A stretch of 64,000 nt of DNA, taken from assembly GCA_041890515.1 (NCBI GenBank), contig JASDWX010000057.1:7987-71986 (forward strand). The letters are read 5' to 3'. The position numbers were made by a program, and so were the translations under genes. Within the stretch, counting starts at the first letter, position 1, and every line of letters begins with the position of its first letter. Source of the stretch: Colwellia_A sp041890515 (GTDB lineage: Bacteria; Pseudomonadota; Gammaproteobacteria; Enterobacterales; Alteromonadaceae). Of this stretch, positions 28,230-37,117 are shown piece after piece. The notes under the pieces are model-generated. The model searched no databases. It was not told the origin of the DNA and was given only the letters and a program-made list of their open reading frames with translations.

Positions 28230-28829
28230 TTTGACTCGTTAGCTATTGTAAGTAAAAGGTTATCTAACCATCAATAGTTAAGTAGCGACTCAAACACTTT
28301 TATTGCAATACAGCCATATAGCCCTTAAAAAACTTAATGCGAAATTGGTAATGCGTTATTCAGTTTCGCGGGTTTCACCTTTTGTATAAGATAAAGAAAG
28401 TTGGAACCTTCTAAATAAAAATAGAAACGGTTAAATAAAGTCGTCAACAGGAATTAAACGCTTTGCCAATAACCTGTTAAGCCTGAATGCGAACAAAGAC
28501 ACCATTGCAGACAGTCTAGTCATTACTACTAATGACAGCAATCTTTTACATTTTCAGCCAAAGTTCAAAATTTAGGCTTGTCTGCTATATGGTCTGAGTT
28601 CATTCCATTAAGCACTTTATTAGTGTCTACTTCATCTAGGGGAGTCGATTCCAGCAACTTGGGTTGAAAATCAACCACAAGTAAACTACGCTATATCTAC
28701 TATACATTTGTATGCGCGTTATATCCTTCTGAATAGAATGACGATTAGATTTATTTAAGGATCCGACAAGGTTGGTGTGAAATATATATTGCAAACTTTA
28801 CAGGATATTCAAAGTCATTAATTTTATCA
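28230..28829. other. Intergenic region with decayed-gene character
   Basis: The plus frame at about 28459-28575 is open and protein-like (FANNLLSLNANKDTIADSL, LVITTNDSNLLHFQPKF before a stop), without a start codon. It looks like a gene fragment I cannot assign. The region borders the CHASE-GGDEF gene, whose 5' end is itself unclear. Confidence 0.25.
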
Positions 28830-28835
28830 TTGCTG

Positions 28836-30329
28836 ATGCTCATCAGCAGCTTGATCGTCAGCTATATAGCATTCCATTCTACTCAGACTGCTACTGAGCA
28901 AAATATTCAAACTTATTTCGATTTCCGAGTGAGAGAGGCAATCAAGCTCATTGAAAATCGCGTAGTGTCGTATGAAGAAGCGCTGCGCGGAACTGGTGGC
29001 TTATTCAAGGCATCAGAAAGAGTCTCACGAGAGGAATTCAAACGCTACGTTTCTTCGCTTCGTCTGGAAGATCATTTCCCTGGAATACAGGGGTTGGGCT
29101 TTTCTATTTTGATTCCATCGGCATCAAAAAAGAAGCATGTAGATGCTATACGTAAAGAAGGATTTCCAGCCTACTCAATCTACCCTAAAGGTAAGCGTGA
29201 GGTTTACTCATCAATCATCTACCTTGAACCGTTTTCAGACCGTAATTTACGGGCGTTCGGATATGATATGTTCTCTGAAAAAGTACGCCATAACGCCATG
29301 CAAAGGGCTATTGATAGTGACAATATGTCACTGTCTGGTAAAGTTAGATTAGTTCAGGAATCTGGTAATAATGAGCAGGCTGGATTTTTAATGTATCTGC
29401 CGATTTACGAAAGAGATAAGCCACATACTTTAATTACTGAACGTCAGGAGAACATCATCGGCTGGGCATATTCAGTTTTTCGAATGAATGACTTTATGAG
29501 AGGCGTGCATGGAGAGTATGCTAACGACCTAGATATTGACATTTTTGATGGTGAGGTCATCTCATACGAAACGCTCATGTACGATTCTAATAAATCGTTA
29601 TCATTGGGAGAACTGTTGAATTCTAAAGAATATAAAATTTATCCTATAACTGTAGTAGATCATGTCTGGACAATTCGTATTCGTCCATTGCCTACGTTTA
29701 ATTTGCGTGTCGATACTGACCAACCAATCATGGTTGCACTAGTTGGCTCTGCTGCCAGCATCGCATTGACATTGATTGTTTGGCTGCTGCTGACAGGTCG
29801 AGCGCGCGCACTGCATGACTCTTTGCATGATACTCTGACAGGTCTTCCAAACAGGAAGTTGTTTATAGATCGCCTACAGCAGTCGCTATTGATCGCATCA
29901 CGCGAAAAAGGAAGCCTAAGTATATTGTTCATTGACATGGACGAATTCAAACCCATTAACGATTCGTTCGGACATAGTGTAGGTGACCTAGTGTTGAGCG
30001 AGGTGGCTCAACGTATTAAAAGCTGTCTGCGTGAGTCCGACACTGTGGCACGTATCGGTGGAGATGAATTTATTGTGTTGTTACCCACAACCAAAACAAA
30101 ACAAGATGCCTCTGAAGTTGCAGAAAAAATTCGTCATGCGCTCAGTATGCCATTCGAGTTAGCAAAACAAAGTTTGAAAATCTCTTCAAGCATAGGCGCT
30201 GCTACCTACCCAGAGCATGGTAGTGATGAAGCCATGCTTATCAAAAATGCCGACGCAGCCATGTATTGTGCAAAAAATGATGGTCGAAATAACGTGAGAA
30301 TTTATCAGCCAAACATGAATGCTGGCTAA
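28836..30329 (+). CDS. CHASE-domain diguanylate cyclase
   Basis: A short N-terminal membrane segment leads a CHASE sensor domain (about 30-250: RVSREEFKRYVSSL, GIQGLGFSILIP, VYSSIIYLEPF). A second membrane helix (near 300) precedes a GGDEF domain. The active site RIGGDEF lies near residue 410, preceded by RESD, which fits the RxxD inhibitory I-site. It should make cyclic di-GMP in response to a periplasmic ligand. The first ATG is at 28836 (TTG at 28830), but neither has a clear ribosome site, and the frame stays open upstream into a Ser/Leu hydrophobic run, so the N-terminus may be longer or damaged. Base composition appears richer in G+C than the neighbours. Confidence 0.85.
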   Translation: MLISSLIVSYIAFHSTQTATEQNIQTYFDFRVREAIKLIENRVVSYEEALRGTGGLFKASERVSREEFKRYVSSLRLEDHFPGIQGLGFSILIPSASKKKHVDAIRKEGFPAYSIYPKGKREVYSSIIYLEPFSDRNLRAFGYDMFSEKVRHNAMQRAIDSDNMSLSGKVRLVQESGNNEQAGFLMYLPIYERDKPHTLITERQENIIGWAYSVFRMNDFMRGVHGEYANDLDIDIFDGEVISYETLMYDSNKSLSLGELLNSKEYKIYPITVVDHVWTIRIRPLPTFNLRVDTDQPIMVALVGSAASIALTLIVWLLLTGRARALHDSLHDTLTGLPNRKLFIDRLQQSLLIASREKGSLSILFIDMDEFKPINDSFGHSVGDLVLSEVAQRIKSCLRESDTVARIGGDEFIVLLPTTKTKQDASEVAEKIRHALSMPFELAKQSLKISSSIGAATYPEHGSDEAMLIKNADAAMYCAKNDGRNNVRIYQPNMNAG

Positions 30330-30752
30330 TGTTCTCACTACCCTCAGATCGTAAACTGATGTATGAAGGCGCGGGGAGTTAACTCTAGGTTTGCTAATGG
30401 CTGTGAGTCATTGTGTTAGTCTGGCGTTCAGGACATTCACTTTACGGGCAGTAATGAGCATTCATAAATATTATGCTCGTTCTATAACACTCTTTTTTTG
30501 ATCATAAAATGAGCCTGCAAAACGATCCCATCACCAGAACATTACGTTAACTTTACTTATGTTTACTTAAAACAAACTGTTTTCCCCTTGGTTGTGATCC
30601 TTTCTGTTTTAATGGGTTGATTATCTGTAAGTAAATGAACACAAATATCACACAATTTTTACATACTTTTGAACGGCTACTCCCTATAAAATCCTCAAAC
30701 AAACTTAATTGATGTCAGCTTTCATATAAAACGATAACATATGGGAATAAAG
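30330..30752. other. Non-coding region before two small lipoprotein genes
   Basis: No gene is visible. A weak stem GAGCAT/ATGCTC lies at about 30458-30478. The first 100 bases keep the higher G+C look of the upstream CHASE-GGDEF gene, and then the sequence returns to the AT-rich local average, so an insertion boundary could lie here. Confidence 0.3.
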
Positions 30753-31187
30753 ATGAAAAAATTATTACTAAGCGCTTTATTGTTAACTGGTTGTGCAAGT
30801 CAAGGCGTTGATAGAGAAGACCAAAATCAAATAATTAAAGAGTACTATGCTTCAGTAGTTTCTGTTACTCCTGTCACTTTATCTTCCGAAGTAGAAACTG
30901 GCATTGTTGCCGGTGCTGGACTTGGTGTGCTAGAAGAAATTGACGGTAACACTGAAGATATGATAGCAGGTGGTCTTGCAGGCGCCCTCGTTTTTGGCTT
31001 ATTTACCGCCCTATTTGAAGGTGATAATGAAGCTTTTCAATACCACTTAAATTCAACAGAACAAGGAGAATTTAATGTGATTCAAAAACAGAAATTACCT
31101 GAATCAATTAGCTGTGTGAAAGTACGTAGTAGTATAACGGTTGAATTGATTGTAGCTGACGCCGAAAACTGTTCTAACCCATTTTAA
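30753..31187 (+). CDS. Glycine-rich lipoprotein of unknown function
   Basis: The protein starts MKKLLLSALLLTGCASQG, a clear lipoprotein signal with lipidated Cys near residue 14. The mature part has a Gly/Ala-rich hydrophobic stretch (GIVAGAGLGVLEEI and AGGLAGALVFGLFTALF) like the glycine-zipper region of SlyB-type outer-membrane lipoproteins, then a polar end with two cysteines (SISCVKV and AENCSNPF). The start at 30753 is chosen because GGGAATAAAG precedes it; an ATG four codons earlier overlaps that site. A second lipoprotein gene follows 42 bases later. Confidence 0.75.
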   Translation: MKKLLLSALLLTGCASQGVDREDQNQIIKEYYASVVSVTPVTLSSEVETGIVAGAGLGVLEEIDGNTEDMIAGGLAGALVFGLFTALFEGDNEAFQYHLNSTEQGEFNVIQKQKLPESISCVKVRSSITVELIVADAENCSNPF

Positions 31188-31229
31188 TCAGCCATACTGA
31201 AGTTATTCATAATCCTGAGAGCAAACCAC

Positions 31230-31415
31230 ATGAAAAAGTTATTGTATTTTTTTCTCATATTATCTTTATTTTCTTGTGGCTCTTTCACGATGAGTAATGG
31301 ACGACAACAAGTGATTATCAAACCTCAACAATCTCCTTGCGATATTCATCGCAAGAAAATCGATCCTAATTGTAAAATTGAAAACAAAAATGTATTACCT
31401 AAACAAACACGTTAA
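31230..31415 (+). CDS. Small lipoprotein (61 aa)
   Basis: The 61-residue product begins MKKLLYFFLILSLFSCGS, a lipoprotein signal with Cys at 16. The short basic polar tail has two further cysteines (SPCDIHRKKIDPNCKIE). I see no family. It follows the glycine-rich lipoprotein gene on the same strand and overlaps the end of the convergent ubiX gene by four bases. Confidence 0.65.
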   Translation: MKKLLYFFLILSLFSCGSFTMSNGRQQVIIKPQQSPCDIHRKKIDPNCKIENKNVLPKQTR

Positions 31416-32029
31416 ATCTGATAACCCCAACGCGGCATAATGGATTGATCAATGTTTAAGTGGTCTAACATTCTTCCCACCATAAAATCGATTAAGTCAT
31501 TAATTGATTGTGGATTATGATAAAAGCCAGGAGCGGCAGGCATTACGGTAACGCCCATTTGTGAAAGCGTCAGCATGTTTTGTAAATGAATGGTAGAAAA
31601 TGGCGTTTCTCGCACAACTAATATTAATTGGCCTCGCTCTTTAATCACGACATCCGCAGCACGCTCAATTAAATTATCACTCATACCTTGGCTTATAGCA
31701 GCCAATGTGCCGGTGGAACAAGGGCAAACAATCATTTTTTTGGGTGCAGCAGAGCCTGAAGCAACCGGTGAAAACCATTGTTCTTTGCCAAAAACGGTAA
31801 TTTGTGAAGGCTTTGCTTTAAATTTTTCACTTAACAATTTTGTTGCAGCATCAGGTGATGCTGGTAACTTCAAACCTACCTCTGTGTCAAAAACAACCCT
31901 TGCAGCACTTGAACATAAAACATAAATTTGTACGTTAGCTGCCACTAAACATTCGATTAAACGCAATGCATAAGCTGAACCTGAGGCACCAGTTATTGCG
32001 ACGGTAATTTTTTCTTTAAAATCATTCAT
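31412..32029 (-). CDS. ubiX: Flavin prenyltransferase UbiX
   Basis: The 205-residue flavoprotein starts with VAITGASGSAYALRLIE, the FMN-binding loop. It has the SSAARVVFDTE segment, CPCSTGTLAAIS and the C-terminal AAPGFYHNPQSINDLIDFM region. UbiX attaches a dimethylallyl group to FMN to make the prenyl-FMN cofactor used by UbiD in ubiquinone synthesis. It is two bases after mpl on the same strand, so the two are co-transcribed. Confidence 0.96.
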   Translation of the reverse strand: MNDFKEKITVAITGASGSAYALRLIECLVAANVQIYVLCSSAARVVFDTEVGLKLPASPDAATKLLSEKFKAKPSQITVFGKEQWFSPVASGSAAPKKMIVCPCSTGTLAAISQGMSDNLIERAADVVIKERGQLILVVRETPFSTIHLQNMLTLSQMGVTVMPAAPGFYHNPQSINDLIDFMVGRMLDHLNIDQSIMPRWGYQI

Positions 32030-32031
32030 GC

Positions 32032-33423
32032 TTACGCCTTTTTTCCCAATGCTATTAATAATTTTTGGTGAATATCACCAAAACCACCATTACTCATCAC
32101 AACGATAGTATCGCCAGCTTGAGAGTTGGCCACAATAAGGTTCACTAAAACCTCAATATTCGTTTCAACAAAACAAGGTTGCTTAAGATCTTGAATAAGT
32201 TCATCAACCGACCACTTGACTTGTTCACCTTGATACAAATACACGGTATCAGCTTGCGATAAGGAAACAGGCAGTGTGTCTTTATGGATGCCTGATTTCA
32301 TTGTATTCGATCTAGGTTCCAATACAGCAATAACACGACGAGATTTGTTACCTTCAACATCGCTGCTTACATTGGCTTTAACGCCAGCCAACGTTTTCTC
32401 AATAGCGGTTGGATGATGAGCAAAGTCGTCAAACACACGAATTTGGTTAACTTCGCCACGAAGCTCTAATCGTCGTTTTGTATTGATAAATTCCGCCAGC
32501 GCATCAATAGCAACATGACTAGGAACACCAGCATGCCTAGCGGCGGCTATGGCCATTAGTCCATTGTCTATATTGAAATCGCCAATTAAACTCCACTTTA
32601 CCGTTCCTTGAACGGCTCCTTTAAAACGTACGATAAATTCACTACCGTCTGCAATAACTTTTTCCGCATGCCATCCGTCATTAATGGCTTCATCTCCTAC
32701 ACTGAATTCTGTGGGTGTCCAACAACCTTGTGCTAACGTTTCAGTAACCGCGGATTCATTTTTTGGCGACAACACTAACCCATTACTGGGTACCATTCGG
32801 ATAAGATGATGAAACTGTCGCTGAATATCCGACAAATCGCTAAAAATATCAGCATGATCAAATTCCATATTATTGATCACCAAAGTCCGTGGTCGATAAT
32901 GAACAAACTTGGAGCGTTTATCAAAAAAAGCGGTGTCATATTCATCGGCTTCAATAACAAAAAATGGCGCATCACCTAAACGGGCAGAGCAGTCAAAGTT
33001 CTGTGGAACACCACCAATTAAAAAGCCAGGTTTCATATGTGCATATTCTAAAATCCATGCAACCATAGAGCTGGTAGTGGTCTTGCCATGAGTGCCTGAA
33101 ATAGCAAGTACCCAACGGTCTTTTAATACATGTTCTAATAACCATTGTGGCCCAGAAGTATATGCAATATTTCTGTCAAGTACATACTCCACCATCACAT
33201 TGCCACGAGACATCGCATTGCCAATAATCACTAAATCAGGTTCATCTTTGAGATGCTCGGTTAAGTAGCCTTGTTTTAATTCAATACCTAATTGTTCGAG
33301 TTGTATGCTCATTGGCGGGTAAACATTGGCATCGCAACCAGAAACTCGATGACCAAGCTGTTTTGCAATGGCGGCAATACCCCCCATAAATGTGCCACAA
33401 ATACCTAAAATATGAATATGCAT
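32032..33423 (-). CDS. mpl: Murein peptide ligase Mpl
   Basis: UDP-N-acetylmuramate:L-Ala-gamma-D-Glu-meso-DAP ligase recycles murein tripeptide onto UDP-MurNAc. The Mur-ligase ATP loop is SGTHGKTTTSSMVAWIL, followed by VIEADEYDTAFFDKRSKF, FDDFAHHPTAIEKTL and LEPRSNTMK. The start at 33423 gives 463 residues beginning MHIHILGICGTFMGG, as in E. coli. An upstream in-frame start at 33489 would add 22 residues outside the family. It overlaps nothing and is tightly coupled to ubiX. Confidence 0.95.
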   Translation of the reverse strand: MHIHILGICGTFMGGIAAIAKQLGHRVSGCDANVYPPMSIQLEQLGIELKQGYLTEHLKDEPDLVIIGNAMSRGNVMVEYVLDRNIAYTSGPQWLLEHVLKDRWVLAISGTHGKTTTSSMVAWILEYAHMKPGFLIGGVPQNFDCSARLGDAPFFVIEADEYDTAFFDKRSKFVHYRPRTLVINNMEFDHADIFSDLSDIQRQFHHLIRMVPSNGLVLSPKNESAVTETLAQGCWTPTEFSVGDEAINDGWHAEKVIADGSEFIVRFKGAVQGTVKWSLIGDFNIDNGLMAIAAARHAGVPSHVAIDALAEFINTKRRLELRGEVNQIRVFDDFAHHPTAIEKTLAGVKANVSSDVEGNKSRRVIAVLEPRSNTMKSGIHKDTLPVSLSQADTVYLYQGEQVKWSVDELIQDLKQPCFVETNIEVLVNLIVANSQAGDTIVVMSNGGFGDIHQKLLIALGKKA

Positions 33424-33591
33424 GTAATGTCCGTTAGAGCGCTGGTGCCTTTGTCTTTCTATGACAGCCAGTAAAATAAATAAGATCAAAATAATGACCG
33501 ATAATATACCTGATCATAAAGAAAAAAGGCATTGCAATGCTTTGTTAATTTAGTAAGTATGCCTACTTACACTAAAATAAAGGACACAGCA

Positions 33592-34770
33592 GTGGGATCA
33601 CCTTCACTACAATCACTCCATATCTACCCTATAAAGTCAGCCGCTGGCATTTCTTTATCCAATAGTTGGGTGGATGATTTTGGCTTGAGCTTTGACCGAC
33701 GCTTTGTGATCGCGGATGCAAATGGACAATTTATAACAGCTCGCACTGAGCCAACGCTTTGCCTTATCAAAGTAAATTTATCTGAACATGGTCTAGTCTT
33801 AACAGCGCCAAATATGCCTGCACTACACATTAGTTATCAAAAACTATCGCAAACATATAAAACCATCACCGTATGGACAGATGACATACAAGCACAATAT
33901 GGTCATAAAAATTACGATTTATGGTTTAGCCAATATTTAAATAGACCTTGCCAGTTACTTTTTTTTGGCGAGAGCTCTCAACGTTATGTGAGTAATAGTC
34001 ACAAGCAAGTTGCTTTTGCTGACGGCTATCCATTATTACTGATTTCACAAGCATCCCTTGACGATTTAAACAGTAAAATGTCTCTGCCAGCCAATCAAAA
34101 AATTAGCATGTCGCAATTTCGCCCTAATATTGTCGTTGATGATTGTGATGTCTTTGCCGAAGACTCTTGGCAGCACATTCGTATAGGCGAAGTTGAATTT
34201 GATGTGGCTAAGCCCTGTTCACGCTGTATTTTTACGACCATTAATCCGCAAAATGCAGAAGTTCATCAGCAACAGGAACCACTGAACACATTAAAAAATT
34301 ACCGACAAGTCCCCAGTGGTGATGTAATGTTTGGACAAAACTTAATTGCCCTTAACCAAGGAAGCATTAAGCAAGGTGATGAAGTGGTTATTTTAAAGAG
34401 ACAATCTTCTCCAATATTTATCACAAAACCTTCAACTAAAGACAATAAAGCACAAACTGTGCACAACCTAACCTCAAATAAGGAAATGAATAACATGCCA
34501 GTAAAAAAAGTGAATTTAGACTTTGATTCATGGAATAAAAATTTCATCGGCAACACCAAAGAGACTATTTTAGAGCAAGGCGAAGCTGCTGGTATGTTAC
34601 TGCCTTATTCATGCAGAGGTGGCATGTGTGGTCGTTGTAAAATAAAGCTAAAAAGTGGTGATGTAAGACAACTAGCCACTGACGGTTTAAGTGATGTAGA
34701 TAAAGAACAAGGCTTTGTATTAGCCTGTAGCTCTGTTCCACAATCAGATTTAATTTTGGCTAAAAGATAA
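33592..34770 (+). CDS. YcbX-type MOSC protein fused to a 2Fe-2S ferredoxin domain
   Basis: The N-terminal MOSC beta-barrel (LHIYPIKSAAGISLSNSWV, FDRRFVIADANGQFITART) and the MOSC core with the molybdenum-ligand cysteine (FDVAKPCSRCIFTTINP) are followed by a plant-type ferredoxin domain: CRGGMCGRCKIKLKSG and a last Cys in LACSSVP give the C-x4-C-x2-C set. E. coli YcbX works with CysJ to reduce N-hydroxylated bases. The GTG start at 33592 aligns with the YcbX start and has AAGGAC upstream; ATGs at 33532 and 33559 are alternatives adding 20 or 11 residues. It is divergent from mpl. Confidence 0.9.
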   Translation: MGSPSLQSLHIYPIKSAAGISLSNSWVDDFGLSFDRRFVIADANGQFITARTEPTLCLIKVNLSEHGLVLTAPNMPALHISYQKLSQTYKTITVWTDDIQAQYGHKNYDLWFSQYLNRPCQLLFFGESSQRYVSNSHKQVAFADGYPLLLISQASLDDLNSKMSLPANQKISMSQFRPNIVVDDCDVFAEDSWQHIRIGEVEFDVAKPCSRCIFTTINPQNAEVHQQQEPLNTLKNYRQVPSGDVMFGQNLIALNQGSIKQGDEVVILKRQSSPIFITKPSTKDNKAQTVHNLTSNKEMNNMPVKKVNLDFDSWNKNFIGNTKETILEQGEAAGMLLPYSCRGGMCGRCKIKLKSGDVRQLATDGLSDVDKEQGFVLACSSVPQSDLILAKR

Positions 34771-34801
34771 CAAGTAACGTTAATTGAGTAAACCTTCGAT
34801 T

Positions 34802-34841
34802 ATCCTCACTCTTTTTAAACGAAGATAAAAGGAGTGAGGAT
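34802..34841 (+). terminator. Hairpin after the MOSC-ferredoxin gene
   Basis: ATCCTCACTC (34802-34811) and GAGTGAGGAT (34832-34841) form a perfect 10-bp stem with a 20-base AT-rich loop, 32 bases after the stop. There is no T tract, so it may be a weak terminator or an mRNA 3' stabiliser. Confidence 0.5.
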
Positions 34842-34937
34842 TGGCCGCAAATATTAAAATAAAAAATAATTCGTGTATTGTTATATATCAACGATTAGAA
34901 TAACCGCGTTTATGACTGCCCTATTAAAGGTACCATC

Positions 34938-35522
34938 TTGTTATTGATGCTCGACAATTACGACTCTTTTACTTTTAATCTAGTACATTATTTCCAAGCA
35001 TTAGGGCAAGAAGTCGTGGTTGCGCGTAATGATCAAATAACGTTAGCTAAAATAAACGCATTATCACCTCAGTATATCGTTATTTCTCCTGGACCATGCT
35101 CACCAGATGAAGCAGGTTTATCATTAGACGTCGTTAAGCACTTCGCAGGAAAACTTCCTATTTTAGGTGTTTGTTTAGGACATCAGTGCATTGCCCAGCA
35201 TTATGGTGCCACTGTTGAAAAAGCGCTTAACGTTATGCACGGGAAAACAAGCAAAATAAAACATACTAAAGGTGGATTGTTCTACCAGTTGAACAACCCA
35301 TTAACCGTGACTCGTTATCATTCCTTAATTGTGAATAAAGACACCTTGCCTGACTGTTTAGAAGTTACGGCATGGAGTACGGATGAAAATGGCGAAAACC
35401 ATGAAATTATGGCTTTAACACACAAAACACTGCCGATTGCTAGCGTACAATTTCACCCTGAATCCATTTTAACGGAGCAAGGGATGATGTTGCTAAAGAA
35501 CTTTCTAACTCACTTTAAGTAA
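34938..35522 (+). CDS. pabA: Aminodeoxychorismate/anthranilate synthase glutamine amidotransferase subunit
   Basis: The 194-residue class I amidotransferase has the nucleophile elbow GVCLGHQCIAQHYG, the oxyanion-side ISPGPCSPDEAG and the His-Glu pair in VQFHPESIL. It supplies ammonia to PabB (p-aminobenzoate) or TrpE (tryptophan). No pabB or trpE is adjacent, but argD lies close by as in E. coli pabA-argD, so pabA is preferred. The start is TTG at 34938 (AAAGG about 8 bases upstream), giving MLLMLDNYDSF; ATG at 34947 would remove three residues. Confidence 0.9.
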   Translation: MLLMLDNYDSFTFNLVHYFQALGQEVVVARNDQITLAKINALSPQYIVISPGPCSPDEAGLSLDVVKHFAGKLPILGVCLGHQCIAQHYGATVEKALNVMHGKTSKIKHTKGGLFYQLNNPLTVTRYHSLIVNKDTLPDCLEVTAWSTDENGENHEIMALTHKTLPIASVQFHPESILTEQGMMLLKNFLTHFK

Positions 35523-35638
35523 AATAACTAAAAATTAAAAAAAGGCGAGTAATCTCATCTGTGATCACTCATACTTTCGAGAATATAGTCGATCAATAAC
35601 AAGTAAACTCAACTCTTTGGAGATTAGCATTTTAGCTC

Positions 35639-36784
35639 ATGCAGATATTTGAAAACAACGACCTAGTCAGCCCGATATATAAAAGAGCGATGAGCTTAGT
35701 CATCAGTAAAGAATTTGCTGAACAACAAAGTGGAAAGATCACAGTTGCTTCTCATCAAAATAGTGAACAGTCTAATCGACGCAGAGAATTACTTGCGGTT
35801 GAAGAAGAAACAAATAAAAATAAAAGAATTAAAGCGCACGGCAAAAATTTTTTTACCGACCAAGTCATGTCAAAATTCTTTGCTCATGTCACGGTTGAGC
35901 TCAACAAAAAATTTAATAACAAAGAAAATCTCTATAGCAGTATATTAAAAATTGAAGACGCAGCACCAAATATCATGGAAATACTTTCAGTTCGCGCTGC
36001 TTCAATTAACCGTATAATCCCTTTAGTGAAATCACTCCCTTGGTTAGCTGATGAACTTATAAATTTAGTCAATAAACCACAATATCGTAAGCGTGCTAAT
36101 GTACAAGTATCAGACCCAAGTTTGGCGCTAAGCTACGTTGGTTTAGACAACTTAAAGCTAGTTATGCCAACCTTCATGCTTAAACATTGGCTGCCAAATA
36201 GCACAGCACCTTATAAATTAATGAAAAGAAAGCTTTGGAATGACAGTTTAGCTACCGCTATGTCTTCATCTGTATTAGCCAAAAAAGAAGGTATGGATGA
36301 ATTTTCAGCTTTTGCTGCAGGTATGTTTAGTAATTTAGGTTTGATTGCTGTGTCGCGTTGCTTTTTAACAACTTATAGCGAATTACACACAGCTGAACTA
36401 AAAGAGGCTTATGATAATAAAGATAAAAAACTTCACGATACTTTAGTAAGCTTTGACGCTTCACCTGAATTATTACTTGAACAGATAGTAACGCGCAGTA
36501 GTAAAATATCCGCTGATCTCGTGGAGTTCATGCGCTTAGACCGATTACGTATCACGGAGGCCATCTTTGATATTGCTTATACTGATACCCTCGAAAAAAT
36601 GTGCCCTTTAGCTATAATAGTCGCTAAAGCAAAGGCTTATGTTGCCTATAGAAATTTAGCTAAAGATGACCTGATCAGTACAGACGAATCAAAAACGTTG
36701 TTAACTGCAGTGGGTATCACCTCACAAGAAGTTAGTATATTAAAGAAAAGTGACATTGATCACATAAAACTAAATTTTAAATAA
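35639..36784 (+). CDS. HDOD-domain signalling protein
   Basis: The 381-residue protein has a polar, charged N-terminus (about 1-90) and an HDOD domain (about 110-300) with the family pattern ILKIEDAAPNIMEILSVRA, ALSYVGLDNLKLVMPTFML and FSAFAAGMFSNLGLIAVSR. HDOD domains look like HD phosphohydrolases that have lost the catalytic pair, and they act in motility, biofilm or cyclic di-GMP signalling. It has no signal or membrane segment. It sits between pabA and argD, an insertion relative to E. coli; a functional link to these enzymes is not evident. Confidence 0.82.
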   Translation: MQIFENNDLVSPIYKRAMSLVISKEFAEQQSGKITVASHQNSEQSNRRRELLAVEEETNKNKRIKAHGKNFFTDQVMSKFFAHVTVELNKKFNNKENLYSSILKIEDAAPNIMEILSVRAASINRIIPLVKSLPWLADELINLVNKPQYRKRANVQVSDPSLALSYVGLDNLKLVMPTFMLKHWLPNSTAPYKLMKRKLWNDSLATAMSSSVLAKKEGMDEFSAFAAGMFSNLGLIAVSRCFLTTYSELHTAELKEAYDNKDKKLHDTLVSFDASPELLLEQIVTRSSKISADLVEFMRLDRLRITEAIFDIAYTDTLEKMCPLAIIVAKAKAYVAYRNLAKDDLISTDESKTLLTAVGITSQEVSILKKSDIDHIKLNFK

Positions 36785-36886
36785 TTTTGATTATTTATGA
36801 AAATTTGAACCACAGCGAATAAAGCACGTAGTAAGCGACCAAACGAGCAATCCCGTCAATAAACGCTTCAAATACGCTTAATATAG

Positions 36887-36907
36887 TTATTCATCTATAC
36901 TGAATAA
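36887..36907. promoter_or_regulatory. Inverted repeat upstream of argD, possible ArgR-related site
   Basis: TTATTCA (36887-36893) and TGAATAA (36901-36907) are exact complements separated by TCTATAC. The half-sites TATTCA/TGAATA are those of ARG boxes, but here they point away from each other, as adjacent boxes would, with 7 rather than 3 bases between. An ArgR role is therefore only a possibility. It lies 211 bases before the argD start. Confidence 0.35.
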
Positions 36908-37117
36908 AACCTGACAACCCTTTGTTTTATAAGGGCTGCAGTCTTTTCCAACAAGACAATGCTTCTTTTTCGTGTCATACTCATCGCCTAATTTTTAGCA
37001 CGGCTATTTACTTACCTGTTAAAATTCACACAAATATAAGGTTTTATTTGCTAAATTATTTAGCAATAATACCAACAGACACTACAAAGCAGTGTTCAAT
37101 AACTTGAGGAGTAAACA

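Noticed and set aside
36887..36907. Confident ArgR operator
   Set aside because: Half-sites face outward with 7-base spacing rather than forming a standard 18-bp ARG box; kept only as a low-confidence site.
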